Origin: Saprospiraceae bacterium
GTDB taxonomy: Bacteria > Bacteroidota > Bacteroidia > Chitinophagales > Saprospiraceae
Direction of reading: 5' to 3'
DNA length: 64,000 bases
Assembly: GCA_015490175.1 (NCBI GenBank)
Contig: WFYJ01000009.1
Coordinates: 1-64,000, forward strand
Position 1 is the first letter of the stretch. Each line of letters starts with the position of its first letter. The notes under the pieces were generated by a model. It was not told the DNA's origin. It ran no database searches and saw nothing but the letters and a program-made list of their open reading frames with translations. Below are positions 33,563 to 41,198 of this stretch, one piece after another. The translations under genes and the position numbers were made by a program.

Positions 33563-35773
33563 TCAGGTCGCTACGGCATCAGCACTTTCACCGGTTTGGG
33601 CAGCAGCTTTTTCCCGGGTGCCATTTGCGGAAGCGGGTGCCGATTGCGGCTTGGGCAGCGTGAAATAGAAGGTCGTTCCTTTTCCGGGCTCCGACTCGAG
33701 CCAGATTTTTCCGCCCAGTTTCAGAATGATTTTCTTGCACATGGCCAAGCCGATGCCCGTGCCCTGGTATTCCTCGCGCGTGTGCAGCCGCTTGAACATC
33801 TCGAAGACCTGATCGTGGAATTCGGGATCGATGCCGATGCCGTTGTCGCGCACGCGGAACAGGTAGTGGTCGCCCTTGTCTTCGGTGCTGATCTGGACCA
33901 GGGGGATGCGGCTCTCGTTGTACTTGATGCCGTTGCTGACGAAATTTTGCAGAAGCTGGAGCATGTACACCGAGTTGGCGTACACCACGGGCAGAAGGGA
34001 AGCTTCCACTACTGCGTGTTTCTGCGACATCTCTTCTTTGAGGTTGCGCAGTGCGAGGACGAGGGTGTCGTTGAGATCAACCTCGGTCATTTCCACCTCA
34101 TCCTGGTTGACCCGTGAAAATTCGAGCACGTCGAGGATGAGCTGATGCATCTGCCTGGCGCTGTCGGTGGCAAACTTGAGATACTCGAGCAGTTGCGGGT
34201 CGGGGTTTTGGCGCACCTTGCGCTCGATGAGGTTCAGGAAGCTGATGATGTTGCGCAGGGGCGACTTGAGGTCGTGCGAGGCGATGTAGGCAAAGCGCTC
34301 CAGCTCCATGTTCGACTGTTCGAGCTGGCGGTTGGAGGCGGCCAGCTCTTCGTTGTAGCGCTGCAGCTCGGCCGTGCGCTTCTGCACTTCTTTTTCCAGC
34401 AGTTCGTTGTAGGCCTTTTTGCGCTTGAAGGCATTGTACAGGATGACGATGCCGGCCAGCACCAGCAGGATGAGGATGATGAGCGCGTAGTTCTGCAGCC
34501 GCTGATTCTGGATGATGATCCGGTTTTGCAGCTCACGGGCGCGCAGCAGCTTGACCTCTTCCTCTTTTTTCTCGGTCTGGTAGCGGATCTGGTTGTGGAT
34601 GAGCTGCCGGGTGCGCTCTTCGTCGTACAGTTCGTCTTTGATGGCTACCAGCTTTTTCAGCCATTGATAGGCTTCTTCGTTGCGACCGTTTTCGTCGTGA
34701 AATTCGAAGAGCGACTCGTAAATGTCTTTCAACAGTGCTTTGCTGCCCGCCTTTTGGGCGGCTTCGAGAGCCTGGGTGTAATAGCGAAGGGCTTCCTGCT
34801 CGTTGCACAACTGGCTGTAGATGTTGCCCATTTCGCGGGCGGCACGGGCAATGATGCGCAGGTTGTTGAGTTCCTCGCCGAGGAGCAGGGCGCCCGTGTA
34901 ATAGCGCAGGGCTTCGGTGGGGTTGTTCATGTGCTCATACGCGTACCCGATATTGACGTGAATTTCGGCGAGGTGCACCCGATCGTTGGCTGCCTGTGCC
35001 AGGTAGAGCGCTTCGGTACACGACTGCAGGCTGCGCGTGTAGTCGCCGAGCCGCCCCCAGGTTTGGCCGATGGCGTTGAGGGCGTACATCCGCCCGCGGA
35101 TGTCGTCCAGCTCGTCGTAGAGCGCAAGGGCACGATTGAAGTAGGCAAGCGCCTGTCGGTAGTCTTTTTGTTCGAAAAAAAGCTGGCCCAGCTCGTAGTT
35201 GACGTCGGCGATGCCCCTTTTGTTGCCCAGTTTTTCGTAGATGGTAAGCTGCCGCAAAAAGGCCTGTTGCGCTTTTTCGTAGTCGTTGAGGGCCATGAAG
35301 ATCTTGCCCTCGTCGCCATACAGCGCCGCCCGATCGGCAATGGTGGTAAAGCTCGTGTCTATGGCCTTGGCCTCGTTGAGGTAGTCCATGGCCGCTTTGA
35401 GGTCGTATTTCAACTCGGCATATACGCGGGCCAGGCGCTCCAGCGCCAGAAACTCGCGGCGTTTGTCCTTGTAGTTCTGCGCGAGGATGAGGGCCAGGTT
35501 GGCATTGTTGATGGCCTTTTCAGGATCGTTTCCTTCCTCGATATGGACTTCGGCCAATTGCAGGTAGATGTCCATGCGGGCCGTGTCGTGCCGGGCCAGC
35601 TTCAACTTGGTGAGCAGGTCGAAAATGCGCGTGTTGCTCTGTGCCTGTGTACCAGCGGCACTCAGGAAGCAGAGCAGGGCAATGGCCAGGCTTGCCCGCA
35701 GGAAAACAGGCACATTACTGCCACGGCAGATCGTTTTCGTCGTTTTGGGTATGTCCATGTCGGTGAAGCGCAA
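33563..35773 (-). CDS. TPR-sensor histidine kinase
   Basis: The 736-residue kinase has a signal peptide or N-terminal membrane segment (LRASLAIALLCFLSAAG) and a periplasmic array of seven or more TPRs (about 60-390). One transmembrane helix (YALIILILLVLAGIVILY) leads to a coiled-coil linker, a HisKA domain with the phosphoacceptor in FAYIASHDLKSPLRNI (about residue 503), and a HATPase domain with N, G1 and G2 boxes (NFVSNGIKYNES, DNGIGI, GTGIGLAMCKKI). No response regulator lies nearby, so it is an orphan by location. The TPR part presumably reads a protein or peptide signal in the periplasm. An ATG at 35758 is an alternative start. Confidence 0.93.
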   Translation of the reverse strand: MRFTDMDIPKTTKTICRGSNVPVFLRASLAIALLCFLSAAGTQAQSNTRIFDLLTKLKLARHDTARMDIYLQLAEVHIEEGNDPEKAINNANLALILAQNYKDKRREFLALERLARVYAELKYDLKAAMDYLNEAKAIDTSFTTIADRAALYGDEGKIFMALNDYEKAQQAFLRQLTIYEKLGNKRGIADVNYELGQLFFEQKDYRQALAYFNRALALYDELDDIRGRMYALNAIGQTWGRLGDYTRSLQSCTEALYLAQAANDRVHLAEIHVNIGYAYEHMNNPTEALRYYTGALLLGEELNNLRIIARAAREMGNIYSQLCNEQEALRYYTQALEAAQKAGSKALLKDIYESLFEFHDENGRNEEAYQWLKKLVAIKDELYDEERTRQLIHNQIRYQTEKKEEEVKLLRARELQNRIIIQNQRLQNYALIILILLVLAGIVILYNAFKRKKAYNELLEKEVQKRTAELQRYNEELAASNRQLEQSNMELERFAYIASHDLKSPLRNIISFLNLIERKVRQNPDPQLLEYLKFATDSARQMHQLILDVLEFSRVNQDEVEMTEVDLNDTLVLALRNLKEEMSQKHAVVEASLLPVVYANSVYMLQLLQNFVSNGIKYNESRIPLVQISTEDKGDHYLFRVRDNGIGIDPEFHDQVFEMFKRLHTREEYQGTGIGLAMCKKIILKLGGKIWLESEPGKGTTFYFTLPKPQSAPASANGTREKAAAQTGESADAVAT

Positions 35774-36008
35774 TTGCGGGGGATTTTTTTACAACGCTGC
35801 AATACCGTGTCCTGGTTTATCGCCACGAGCAGGCAACCAACGCCCCTTTGCACGGAGTGTAGCAAAAGAAGTGCCTTAAATAGCAGGTTTCGATTTACCG
35901 ACAGACAAATCATGAAAATCCGGTACAGACGCATGGCCTGCGTCTGCGGAGAGACGCGAGTATAGAATATAGCAATCGAGGAGATTGGGCCGGTAGGTCA
36001 GCCCTGCA
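35774..36008. other. intergenic region with a short hairpin
   Basis: These 235 bp contain one GACGCA/TGCGTC hairpin (35928-35944) and, just after it, CGAGTATA, which resembles the outer end of the interspersed elements. No ORF or terminator with a T-run is seen. Confidence 0.4.
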
Positions 36009-36452
36009 TCAGGCCTTGGGGTCGCGTTTCACCTTGCGCAGGCTGACTTTGCCATGGGGAGTGGAGGGCCGCAGCGGCAGACCGGTGCGTTTCTGCCAAT
36101 AGCCGTTGAGGGTCTGTTCCCAGATGCTGCGTTCGAACAGCAGTTGATAGTCGCGCGGGAAGTTGAAGAGCTCTCCGGCCAGGTAGCCAGTGGGCGGTTC
36201 GCGTTCGTAGAGCGTGATGGACCAGTCGCGATGCACCTCGCCAAAGACCTGCATTTCCGTTACGCGACCGTCGGGCTCGTACAACCAGCTTTTGCCTTCG
36301 AGGATGCGGCCGCGCTGTCTGAGGTGCAGCTCGAGTTTGTAGGTGATGCCATTTTTCACCAGCTCGCCTTCCCAGAAGCCGGCCAGGCGGCCCTGGGCAT
36401 GCAGCGTGCACGACACCACGGCCATGAAGCCGAAAAGCAGCAATCGTCTCAT
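36009..36452 (-). CDS. small exported protein of unknown function
   Basis: The 147-residue product has a signal peptide (RLLLFGFMAVVSCTLHAQ); a Cys in the hydrophobic part is not in a good lipobox. The mature chain is rich in beta strands with FWEGELVKNGITYKLELHL and SWLYEPDGRVTEM, which suggests a small lipocalin-like barrel. I do not recognise a family. The C-terminus is strongly basic (KVSLRKVKRDPKA). It stands alone between the kinase gene and repeat element G. Confidence 0.6.
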   Translation of the reverse strand: MRRLLLFGFMAVVSCTLHAQGRLAGFWEGELVKNGITYKLELHLRQRGRILEGKSWLYEPDGRVTEMQVFGEVHRDWSITLYEREPPTGYLAGELFNFPRDYQLLFERSIWEQTLNGYWQKRTGLPLRPSTPHGKVSLRKVKRDPKA

Positions 36453-36573
36453 TGCAAGGTCGTTTTGGAGTTTTGCTGAAAATAGGGCTTTCGCCCTGAA
36501 CGGACAAACTACAGGATGCCGCGGGCATCCGGATTGGTGTGTCGGCCGGGCAGGAAATGCGCACGGCCGAGTG

Positions 36574-36865
36574 TTTGCCTACGCAATGCGGTTTCTTGGG
36601 ATGGCGTGAGGAGTGAGGAGAGATGGAGTGACCGAGTGAGACGGAGAGAGGGAGTGATTGTACAAACTGCGTCAGCGCTGCGTTTTCTGCGGCTGAAAGC
36701 TGCGGTTTTTTGCTGAGGAACCGAGGAATCGATGGTTTTGCAAAAACCTGATAGTCAACAAGAAAAACTTTAAACTTTAAACTCTGAACCCTAAACCCTA
36801 AACCATAAACACTACACCCTCAACCAATGCCACAGGGTTTCCCAAACCACCTTGAGGCGGGTATG
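36574..36865. repeat. interspersed mosaic repeat element G, both termini present
   Basis: The left end reads TTTGCCTACGCAATGCGGTT, then TCTTGGGATGG. The right end, reverse-complemented, reads CATACCCGCCTCAAGGTGGT, then TTGGGAA. It stops at the base next to the moeA stop codon (36866). Inside are a GAGGAGAGATGGAGTGA tract, the CTGCGTCAGCGCTGCG module, GAGGAACCGAGGAATCGA, and a TTTAAACTTTAAACTC / CCCTAAACCCTAAACC tract that resembles plant-type telomere repeats. Confidence 0.8.
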
Positions 36866-38065
36866 TCAATAGCGGTACCTATGCAGCGGGAAGGCTTCTC
36901 CCGCCGGGAATTCGGTGCGGCCGCGCGGCAGCTCGAGGAAAGCATCGGCTTCGGTGAGGTTGGCCAGATCGCCGGAGCCGTGGCCGGGTCGGGGCCAGGC
37001 CTGCAGGGTGCCTTCGTCATTCATCTTCAGCTTGACGGGCAGGAAGAGCGTGAGATCGGGCTTGAAAGAGAAGTCTTCGGCCAGTACGGCGCGTTCATTG
37101 CGGAAAGGGGCGAGCCCCCAGCACGCGCGCAGCCAGGGCAACACATAGCGATGCATGCACATGAACGAAGAGACGGGATTTCCCGGAAGGGCGAAAATGG
37201 TGGTGTCGTGTGGGCCGATGCCAAACCAGAAGGGTTTGCCGGGCCGCTGGGTGACGCGGTGGAAGCGCTGTTGAGCGCCCAGCATCTCCAGCACGGGTGG
37301 GATGAAGTCGAACTTGCCTTTCGAGACGGCACCACTCAGGATAAGCACGTCGTAGCGCTCCATGGCCACGTCGAGGTATTTGCGGACCTCTTCGCGCTGG
37401 TCGCGCAGGTGCAGCATGGCGGCTTCGATGCCGAGGTGCCTGAGCTCGCCCGCCAGAGCGTGCACGTTCGATTTGCGGATCTGGTGGGGCAGGGGCGTTT
37501 CGGCCACGTCCACCAGCTCATCGCCCGTGCTGATGATCACTACGCGCGGGAAGTTGGCCACTTGCACCTGTGTTTTGCCGATGGTGGCGGCTACGGCGAT
37601 CTCGGCCGGCGTGATGATGCGTGGCGGCTGTACGAGGACGTCACCTGCTGCGCGGTCGGTGCCTTTGCGGTGCACGTTCTGCCAGGGCTTCACCTCTTCG
37701 AGGTGGACGTGCGCCTGCTGATCCACGATCTCGAGGTCTTCATAGCGCACTACGGCATCGGCGCCTTCGGGCAAAACGGCACCCGTCATCACTTCGATGC
37801 ATTGCCCTGCCGATTCGATGCGCATCGGAGGCTGGCCGGCTGCCTGAGTGCCTGCCACGTGAAAGGCTCGTGTACCGGCAGCAAAGTCGGCGCTGCGCAG
37901 GGCAATGCCATCCATGGCCACGCGGTCGAAGGGCGGGAAAGGACGGTCGGCCACGAGGGGCTCGGTGAGCACGCGGCCCAGCGCCCAGCCGAGCGCGACG
38001 TGTTCGTTGCCAAAGGAACGGGTATGCGACAGGACGATGCGCGTGGCTTCTTCAACGGTAGTCAT
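36866..38065 (-). CDS. moeA: molybdopterin molybdenumtransferase MoeA
   Basis: The 399-residue enzyme inserts molybdate into adenylylated molybdopterin. Motifs seen are PFPPFDRVAMDGIA, TGAVLPEGADAVVRYED, the MoCF-binding core ISTGDELV, LILSGAVSKGKFDF (normally SGGVSxGxxD) and ALPGNPVSSF. Gly-to-Ala in SGAVS is a mild deviation. It is flanked by repeat elements on both sides (G ends at its stop codon, H starts 31 bp before its ATG) and has no other moa/mob gene nearby. Confidence 0.94.
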   Translation of the reverse strand: MTTVEEATRIVLSHTRSFGNEHVALGWALGRVLTEPLVADRPFPPFDRVAMDGIALRSADFAAGTRAFHVAGTQAAGQPPMRIESAGQCIEVMTGAVLPEGADAVVRYEDLEIVDQQAHVHLEEVKPWQNVHRKGTDRAAGDVLVQPPRIITPAEIAVAATIGKTQVQVANFPRVVIISTGDELVDVAETPLPHQIRKSNVHALAGELRHLGIEAAMLHLRDQREEVRKYLDVAMERYDVLILSGAVSKGKFDFIPPVLEMLGAQQRFHRVTQRPGKPFWFGIGPHDTTIFALPGNPVSSFMCMHRYVLPWLRACWGLAPFRNERAVLAEDFSFKPDLTLFLPVKLKMNDEGTLQAWPRPGHGSGDLANLTEADAFLELPRGRTEFPAGEAFPLHRYRY

Positions 38066-38095
38066 GGCAGCTCGTTTTCGTGGGCCGGCAAGATA

Positions 38096-38314
38096 TATAC
38101 CCTACGCAATCCGGTTCGGGAATTTTTGACGATAGACGATTTTCCGAGATGGAGCAACGGAGTGAGAGCGCGACGGAGTGACGAAGTGAGTGAGGAGAGA
38201 GGAGTGAGGAGTGAAGAGTGCATACAAGTTTGACCGATTTGACCGATTGCACCGATTTGGCCGATTACACCACATGCGCAACAACATTTCCCGAACCACT
38301 TTGATGCGGGTATA
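38096..38314. repeat. interspersed mosaic repeat element H, shortest copy with both termini
   Basis: The left end is TATACCCTACGCAATCCGGT, then TCGGGAATTTTTGACGAT. The right end, reverse-complemented, is TATACCCGCATCAAAGTGGT, then TCGGGAAAT. The two share TATACCC, 10 variable bases and GGTTCGGGAA. Inside there is only a GGAGTGAGAGCGCGACGGAG tract and an ACCGATTTGACCGATTGCACC tract. At 219 bp it is the clearest example of the family. Confidence 0.85.
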
Positions 38315-38335
38315 TGGCGGAGAGAGTCGGTCGGT

Positions 38336-39244
38336 TCATTTGATCACGTGTACGACCATCCACACGTCTTCCCGAGGGCGGTGGCGGGCATCGACGGGCA
38401 GGGACGCAATGCGGTCGAGCACCTCGAAACCTTCCACCACGCGGCCAAAGACCGTGTAATCGCGGTCGAGTTGGGGGGTGCCACCCACTTCCAGGTATTT
38501 TTTGCGCAAAGCGGAGGGATAGCGAAAGCCCTTCATGGCTTCCACCCTGTCGAGCATCTCTTGCGTCACGGGACGTCCCTGCACGATGTAGAACTGCGAG
38601 CCGGAAGAGCGCTTTTCGGGGTTCACCTCGTCGGGCAGGCGGGCGGCAGCCAGCGCCCCGCGCAGGTGGACGAGCGTGTCCACAAATTCGGCAGGAAGGG
38701 TATATCCCGGTCCGCCCATGCCGAGCGGTTTGCCGGCAGGCGCGCCCTTCGAATCGGGATCGCCGCCCTGGATAACGAAGCCGCGAATGACGCGATGGAA
38801 AAGCAGACTGTCGTAAAACCCTTGCTCGGCCAGCAGCAGAAAATTGTCGCGGTGCAGCGGCGTGGCATCGAACAGTTCGACGAGCATGGATCCGTAGGGC
38901 GTCTCGATCTCTGCCAGACATTGCTCGGGCGGATGCACTTCGATGGTCTGCCGGCGGGTGCGCAGGCGCTTGCCTTTCCATGCGCGCAACTCGACGGTGT
39001 AGGTGCCCGAGAGGCGATAGCGGTGCGCCGGCTCGGCCAGGTCGCTTTGGTGGCCGTCGCCGAAATCCCACTCTATGCGGTCGGCCTTACGGGTGTGGTT
39101 GTCGAAAACGACCTCGAGCGGTGCCCTGCCTGTGGTGGGCGTAGCGGTGAATTCAACGACGGGGCCACAGCTCACCAGGGTGAGCAGTGCCAGGGCCGCC
39201 CATGTCGAAAGCGATGTTTTTGCTTTGAAAAAAAGATGGTCCAT
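38336..39244 (-). CDS. cyclophilin-type peptidyl-prolyl isomerase lipoprotein with PKD domain
   Basis: The 302-residue lipoprotein (lipobox LTLVSC at about residue 26) has a PKD-like Ig domain (about 30-105; RIEWDFGDGHQSD, SGTYTVELRAW). A cyclophilin domain follows (FHRVIRGFVIQGGDPDS, SSGSQFYIVQG, DYTVFGRVVEGFEVLDRIA). It probably assists folding of exported proteins at the outer membrane or periplasm. It follows a second cyclophilin gene on the same strand. A GTG at 39271 overlapping the upstream stop is an alternative start that adds nine residues. Confidence 0.9.
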   Translation of the reverse strand: MDHLFFKAKTSLSTWAALALLTLVSCGPVVEFTATPTTGRAPLEVVFDNHTRKADRIEWDFGDGHQSDLAEPAHRYRLSGTYTVELRAWKGKRLRTRRQTIEVHPPEQCLAEIETPYGSMLVELFDATPLHRDNFLLLAEQGFYDSLLFHRVIRGFVIQGGDPDSKGAPAGKPLGMGGPGYTLPAEFVDTLVHLRGALAAARLPDEVNPEKRSSGSQFYIVQGRPVTQEMLDRVEAMKGFRYPSALRKKYLEVGGTPQLDRDYTVFGRVVEGFEVLDRIASLPVDARHRPREDVWMVVHVIK

Positions 39245-39267
39245 ACCAGAAGTTTCTTCGGCCAGCC

Positions 39268-39930
39268 TCACTTGATGCGCACGCGTTTGATGCGGATGTC
39301 TTGCAACGGGCGGTTGGCCTTGTCGCGAGGCGCGCTGGCGATGCGATCCACCACGTCCATGCCGCGCACCACCTCACCGAAGACGGTGTAGTTGCCATCG
39401 AGGAAGGGGGCGCCGCCTTTTTCCCTGTACAGTTGGCGTTGGGTGGCGTTGTATTTGATGTTGTTTTGCTGCTCGATGGCATCGAGCTCGGCATCGCTCC
39501 ACTTGCGCCCCACCACGATGTAGAACTGCGAGCCCGAAGAGCGCTTCTCGGGATTGATCTGGTCGGGCAGGCGGGCGGCGGCCAGGGCGCCGCGGATGTG
39601 GGGCGCTCCGATTTCGGGTTCGAGCGTGTAGCCCGGTCCGCCCTGGCCCAGCACCTGCCCCGGCCGGGCGTACTTCGAGTCGGGGTCGCCGCCCTGGATC
39701 ATGAACTCGGGCATGACGCGGTGGAACAGCAGGCTGTCGTAGAAGCCTTCCCTGGCCAGCTTGATGAAGTTGTCGCGATGTCTGGGCGTAGTGTTGTAGA
39801 GGATGACTTCGATGTCGCCGTAGTCTGTTTCGATCACGGCATGGGTGTAGGGATCTTTTTTGCAGCCGGCAATGCCTGCAAGCAGCAGGGGCAGCAGGAT
39901 CGTCATCAGGATGTGGAAAGTGCGTTTCAT
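39268..39930 (-). CDS. cyclophilin-type peptidyl-prolyl isomerase lipoprotein
   Basis: The 220-residue protein has a lipobox LAGIAGC near residue 25 and a single cyclophilin domain (DYGDIEVILYNTTPRHRDNF, FHRVMPEFMIQGGDPDSK, SSGSQFYIVVG, NYTVFGEVVRGMDVVDRIA). It catalyses cis/trans proline isomerisation in the periplasm. It is nearly collinear with the cyclophilin domain of its neighbour (identical NPEKRSSGSQFYIV), so the pair looks like a tandem duplication in which one copy gained a PKD domain. Confidence 0.93.
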   Translation of the reverse strand: MKRTFHILMTILLPLLLAGIAGCKKDPYTHAVIETDYGDIEVILYNTTPRHRDNFIKLAREGFYDSLLFHRVMPEFMIQGGDPDSKYARPGQVLGQGGPGYTLEPEIGAPHIRGALAAARLPDQINPEKRSSGSQFYIVVGRKWSDAELDAIEQQNNIKYNATQRQLYREKGGAPFLDGNYTVFGEVVRGMDVVDRIASAPRDKANRPLQDIRIKRVRIK

Positions 39931-39964
39931 TGCAGCAGGTGTTTTGAGCTGTTGGCGGGTGTGA

Positions 39965-39980
39965 TTTGCCGAAAGGCAAA
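39965..39980. repeat. 16-bp palindrome TTTGCCGAAAGGCAAA (family copy)
   Basis: A full copy of the recurrent palindrome lies between the cyclophilin gene (start 39930) and the stop codon of the next upstream gene (39983). Confidence 0.85.
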
Positions 39981-39982
39981 AG

Positions 39983-40381
39983 TTACTCTTCCTCTTTGAG
40001 GCGTCGGCGCTCGGCCTCCAGATCGCGAAAGTACTGAATGGCTTTTTCTTTGAGCAGGCGCTCCTGAGCTTCGACGCCAGGAGTTTCAATGGGGCGCAGT
40101 GCCCGGTAGTGGGGCCAGCCGTCCTCGTCGCGCCCTTCGAAGGCGTAATAGCCGTCGTAGCTGAGCAGTCGGCACACGGCGATGTGCATCAGGTCCTGCT
40201 TTTCTTCTTTTGAAAAAGGATGTTTGACGAATCCGAGTTCCTGCACGCCGATGAGGAAGAGGACGGCATCGAGATCGGGCAGCGTCTCTTTGCCGAAAGT
40301 GTCTTTGATGAAGTGGCGCAGGCGCAGCCATTCGAATTCGAGTTCCCAGTCTTCCACGATTGCCTTGGCTTTGGTGATCAA
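39983..40381 (-). CDS. small conserved-looking protein, unknown function
   Basis: The 132-residue cytoplasmic protein has a helical, charged sequence (AIVEDWELEFEWLRLRHFIKD, LDAVLFLIGVQELG, FSKEEKQDLMHIAVCRLLSYDGYY). No ATG precedes the conserved-looking region. TTG at 40381 (LITKAKAIVED) is the best start, and ATT at 40384 is next. The open frame continues upstream into the neighbouring gene, but a terminator at 40395-40430 makes that unlikely. I do not recognise the family. Confidence 0.6.
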   Translation of the reverse strand: MITKAKAIVEDWELEFEWLRLRHFIKDTFGKETLPDLDAVLFLIGVQELGFVKHPFSKEEKQDLMHIAVCRLLSYDGYYAFEGRDEDGWPHYRALRPIETPGVEAQERLLKEKAIQYFRDLEAERRRLKEEE

Positions 40382-40394
40382 AATGCGTTTCGGA

Positions 40395-40430
40395 CAAAAA
40401 ACAAGGGGCCACACCCTGTGGTGCAGCCCC
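40395..40430 (-). terminator. rho-independent terminator of the Zn-peptidase gene
   Basis: On the minus strand, GGGGC and GCCCC close a stem extended by CACCAC/GTGTG, followed by TTGTTTTTT. It lies 20 bp past the stop of the YugP-like gene and just before the TTG start of the next gene. Confidence 0.85.
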
Positions 40431-40449
40431 TCGTGTTGAAAAATCGGTT

Positions 40450-41139
40450 TCAATCTCTGCTGTTGAGGAAGTAGAGCACCAAGTACAGCAGTTGCGCCAC
40501 GGCGGCGAGGGCAGCAGCTACGTAGGTCATGGCGGCCCACCACAGGGCGTCTTTGGCGGCTTCGTATTCGGGACCGCGGGCTACGCCGCTGTGCTCGAGC
40601 CACACCAGCGCCCGCTTGCTTGCGTCGAACTCGACGGGCAGCGTGATGAGGCTGAACAGGGCCGTCACCAGAAAGGCACCGATGGCGATGAGCAGCACGA
40701 AGGTGTTGTTGAACGCCCCGAACGCCACGAAGGCAAACATGAACAGATACTGCTGGATGCTGGCCGAGATTTGCACGAGCGGCACCAGTGCCGATCGCAT
40801 CTGCAGGGCGGCATAGGCTTCGGCGTGCTGTACGGCGTGGCCGCATTCGTGGGCAGCCACGGCGGCCGAGGCCACGCTGCGCCCGCGGTACACCTCAGGG
40901 CTCAGACTGACCGTCTTGGTCTGCGGGTTGTAGTGGTCGGTGAGCATGCCCTGTCCTTCCACGATCTGCACATCGGTAATGCCGTAGTACGACAACATGC
41001 GTTCGGCCACCTCGCGCCCGCTCAGCCCCTGCAGGTTGGGCATGCGGCTGTAAAGCGCAAACTTGCGCTTGAGCTGGCCGCTGAGCAGCATGCCGATAAA
41101 GGTGAAAATGATGCTGATGACGAAAAGTCCCGCGTACAT
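40450..41139 (-). CDS. membrane zinc metallopeptidase, YugP family
   Basis: The 229-residue protein has an N-terminal transmembrane helix, the zinc motif AAHECGHAVQH at about residue 100, and further hydrophobic segments in the C-terminal half (LFMFAFVAFGAF, VLLIAIGAFLVTALFSL, LAAVAQLLYLVLYFL). This is the pattern of the Zn_peptidase_2 (YugP) family, whose substrate is not established. It is 59 bp downstream of serS on the same strand. Confidence 0.93.
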   Translation of the reverse strand: MYAGLFVISIIFTFIGMLLSGQLKRKFALYSRMPNLQGLSGREVAERMLSYYGITDVQIVEGQGMLTDHYNPQTKTVSLSPEVYRGRSVASAAVAAHECGHAVQHAEAYAALQMRSALVPLVQISASIQQYLFMFAFVAFGAFNNTFVLLIAIGAFLVTALFSLITLPVEFDASKRALVWLEHSGVARGPEYEAAKDALWWAAMTYVAAALAAVAQLLYLVLYFLNSRD

Positions 41140-41198
41140 ATGCTTGGTGGTTTTTCTGAAACAAAGCAAATCCTGAACGCGTATCAGGCGCCACCGGT

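Noticed and set aside
36765-36826. CCCTAAACCCTAAACC tract considered as a telomere or eukaryotic contamination
   Set aside because: The tract is short, degenerate and lies inside a repeat element between bacterial genes; the same module is present in elements B, C and I.
39983-40846. Long version (287 aa) of the small protein upstream of the cyclophilins
   Set aside because: The upstream half is antisense-like sequence of the YugP gene in another frame and is separated by a terminator; only the last ~132 codons look real.
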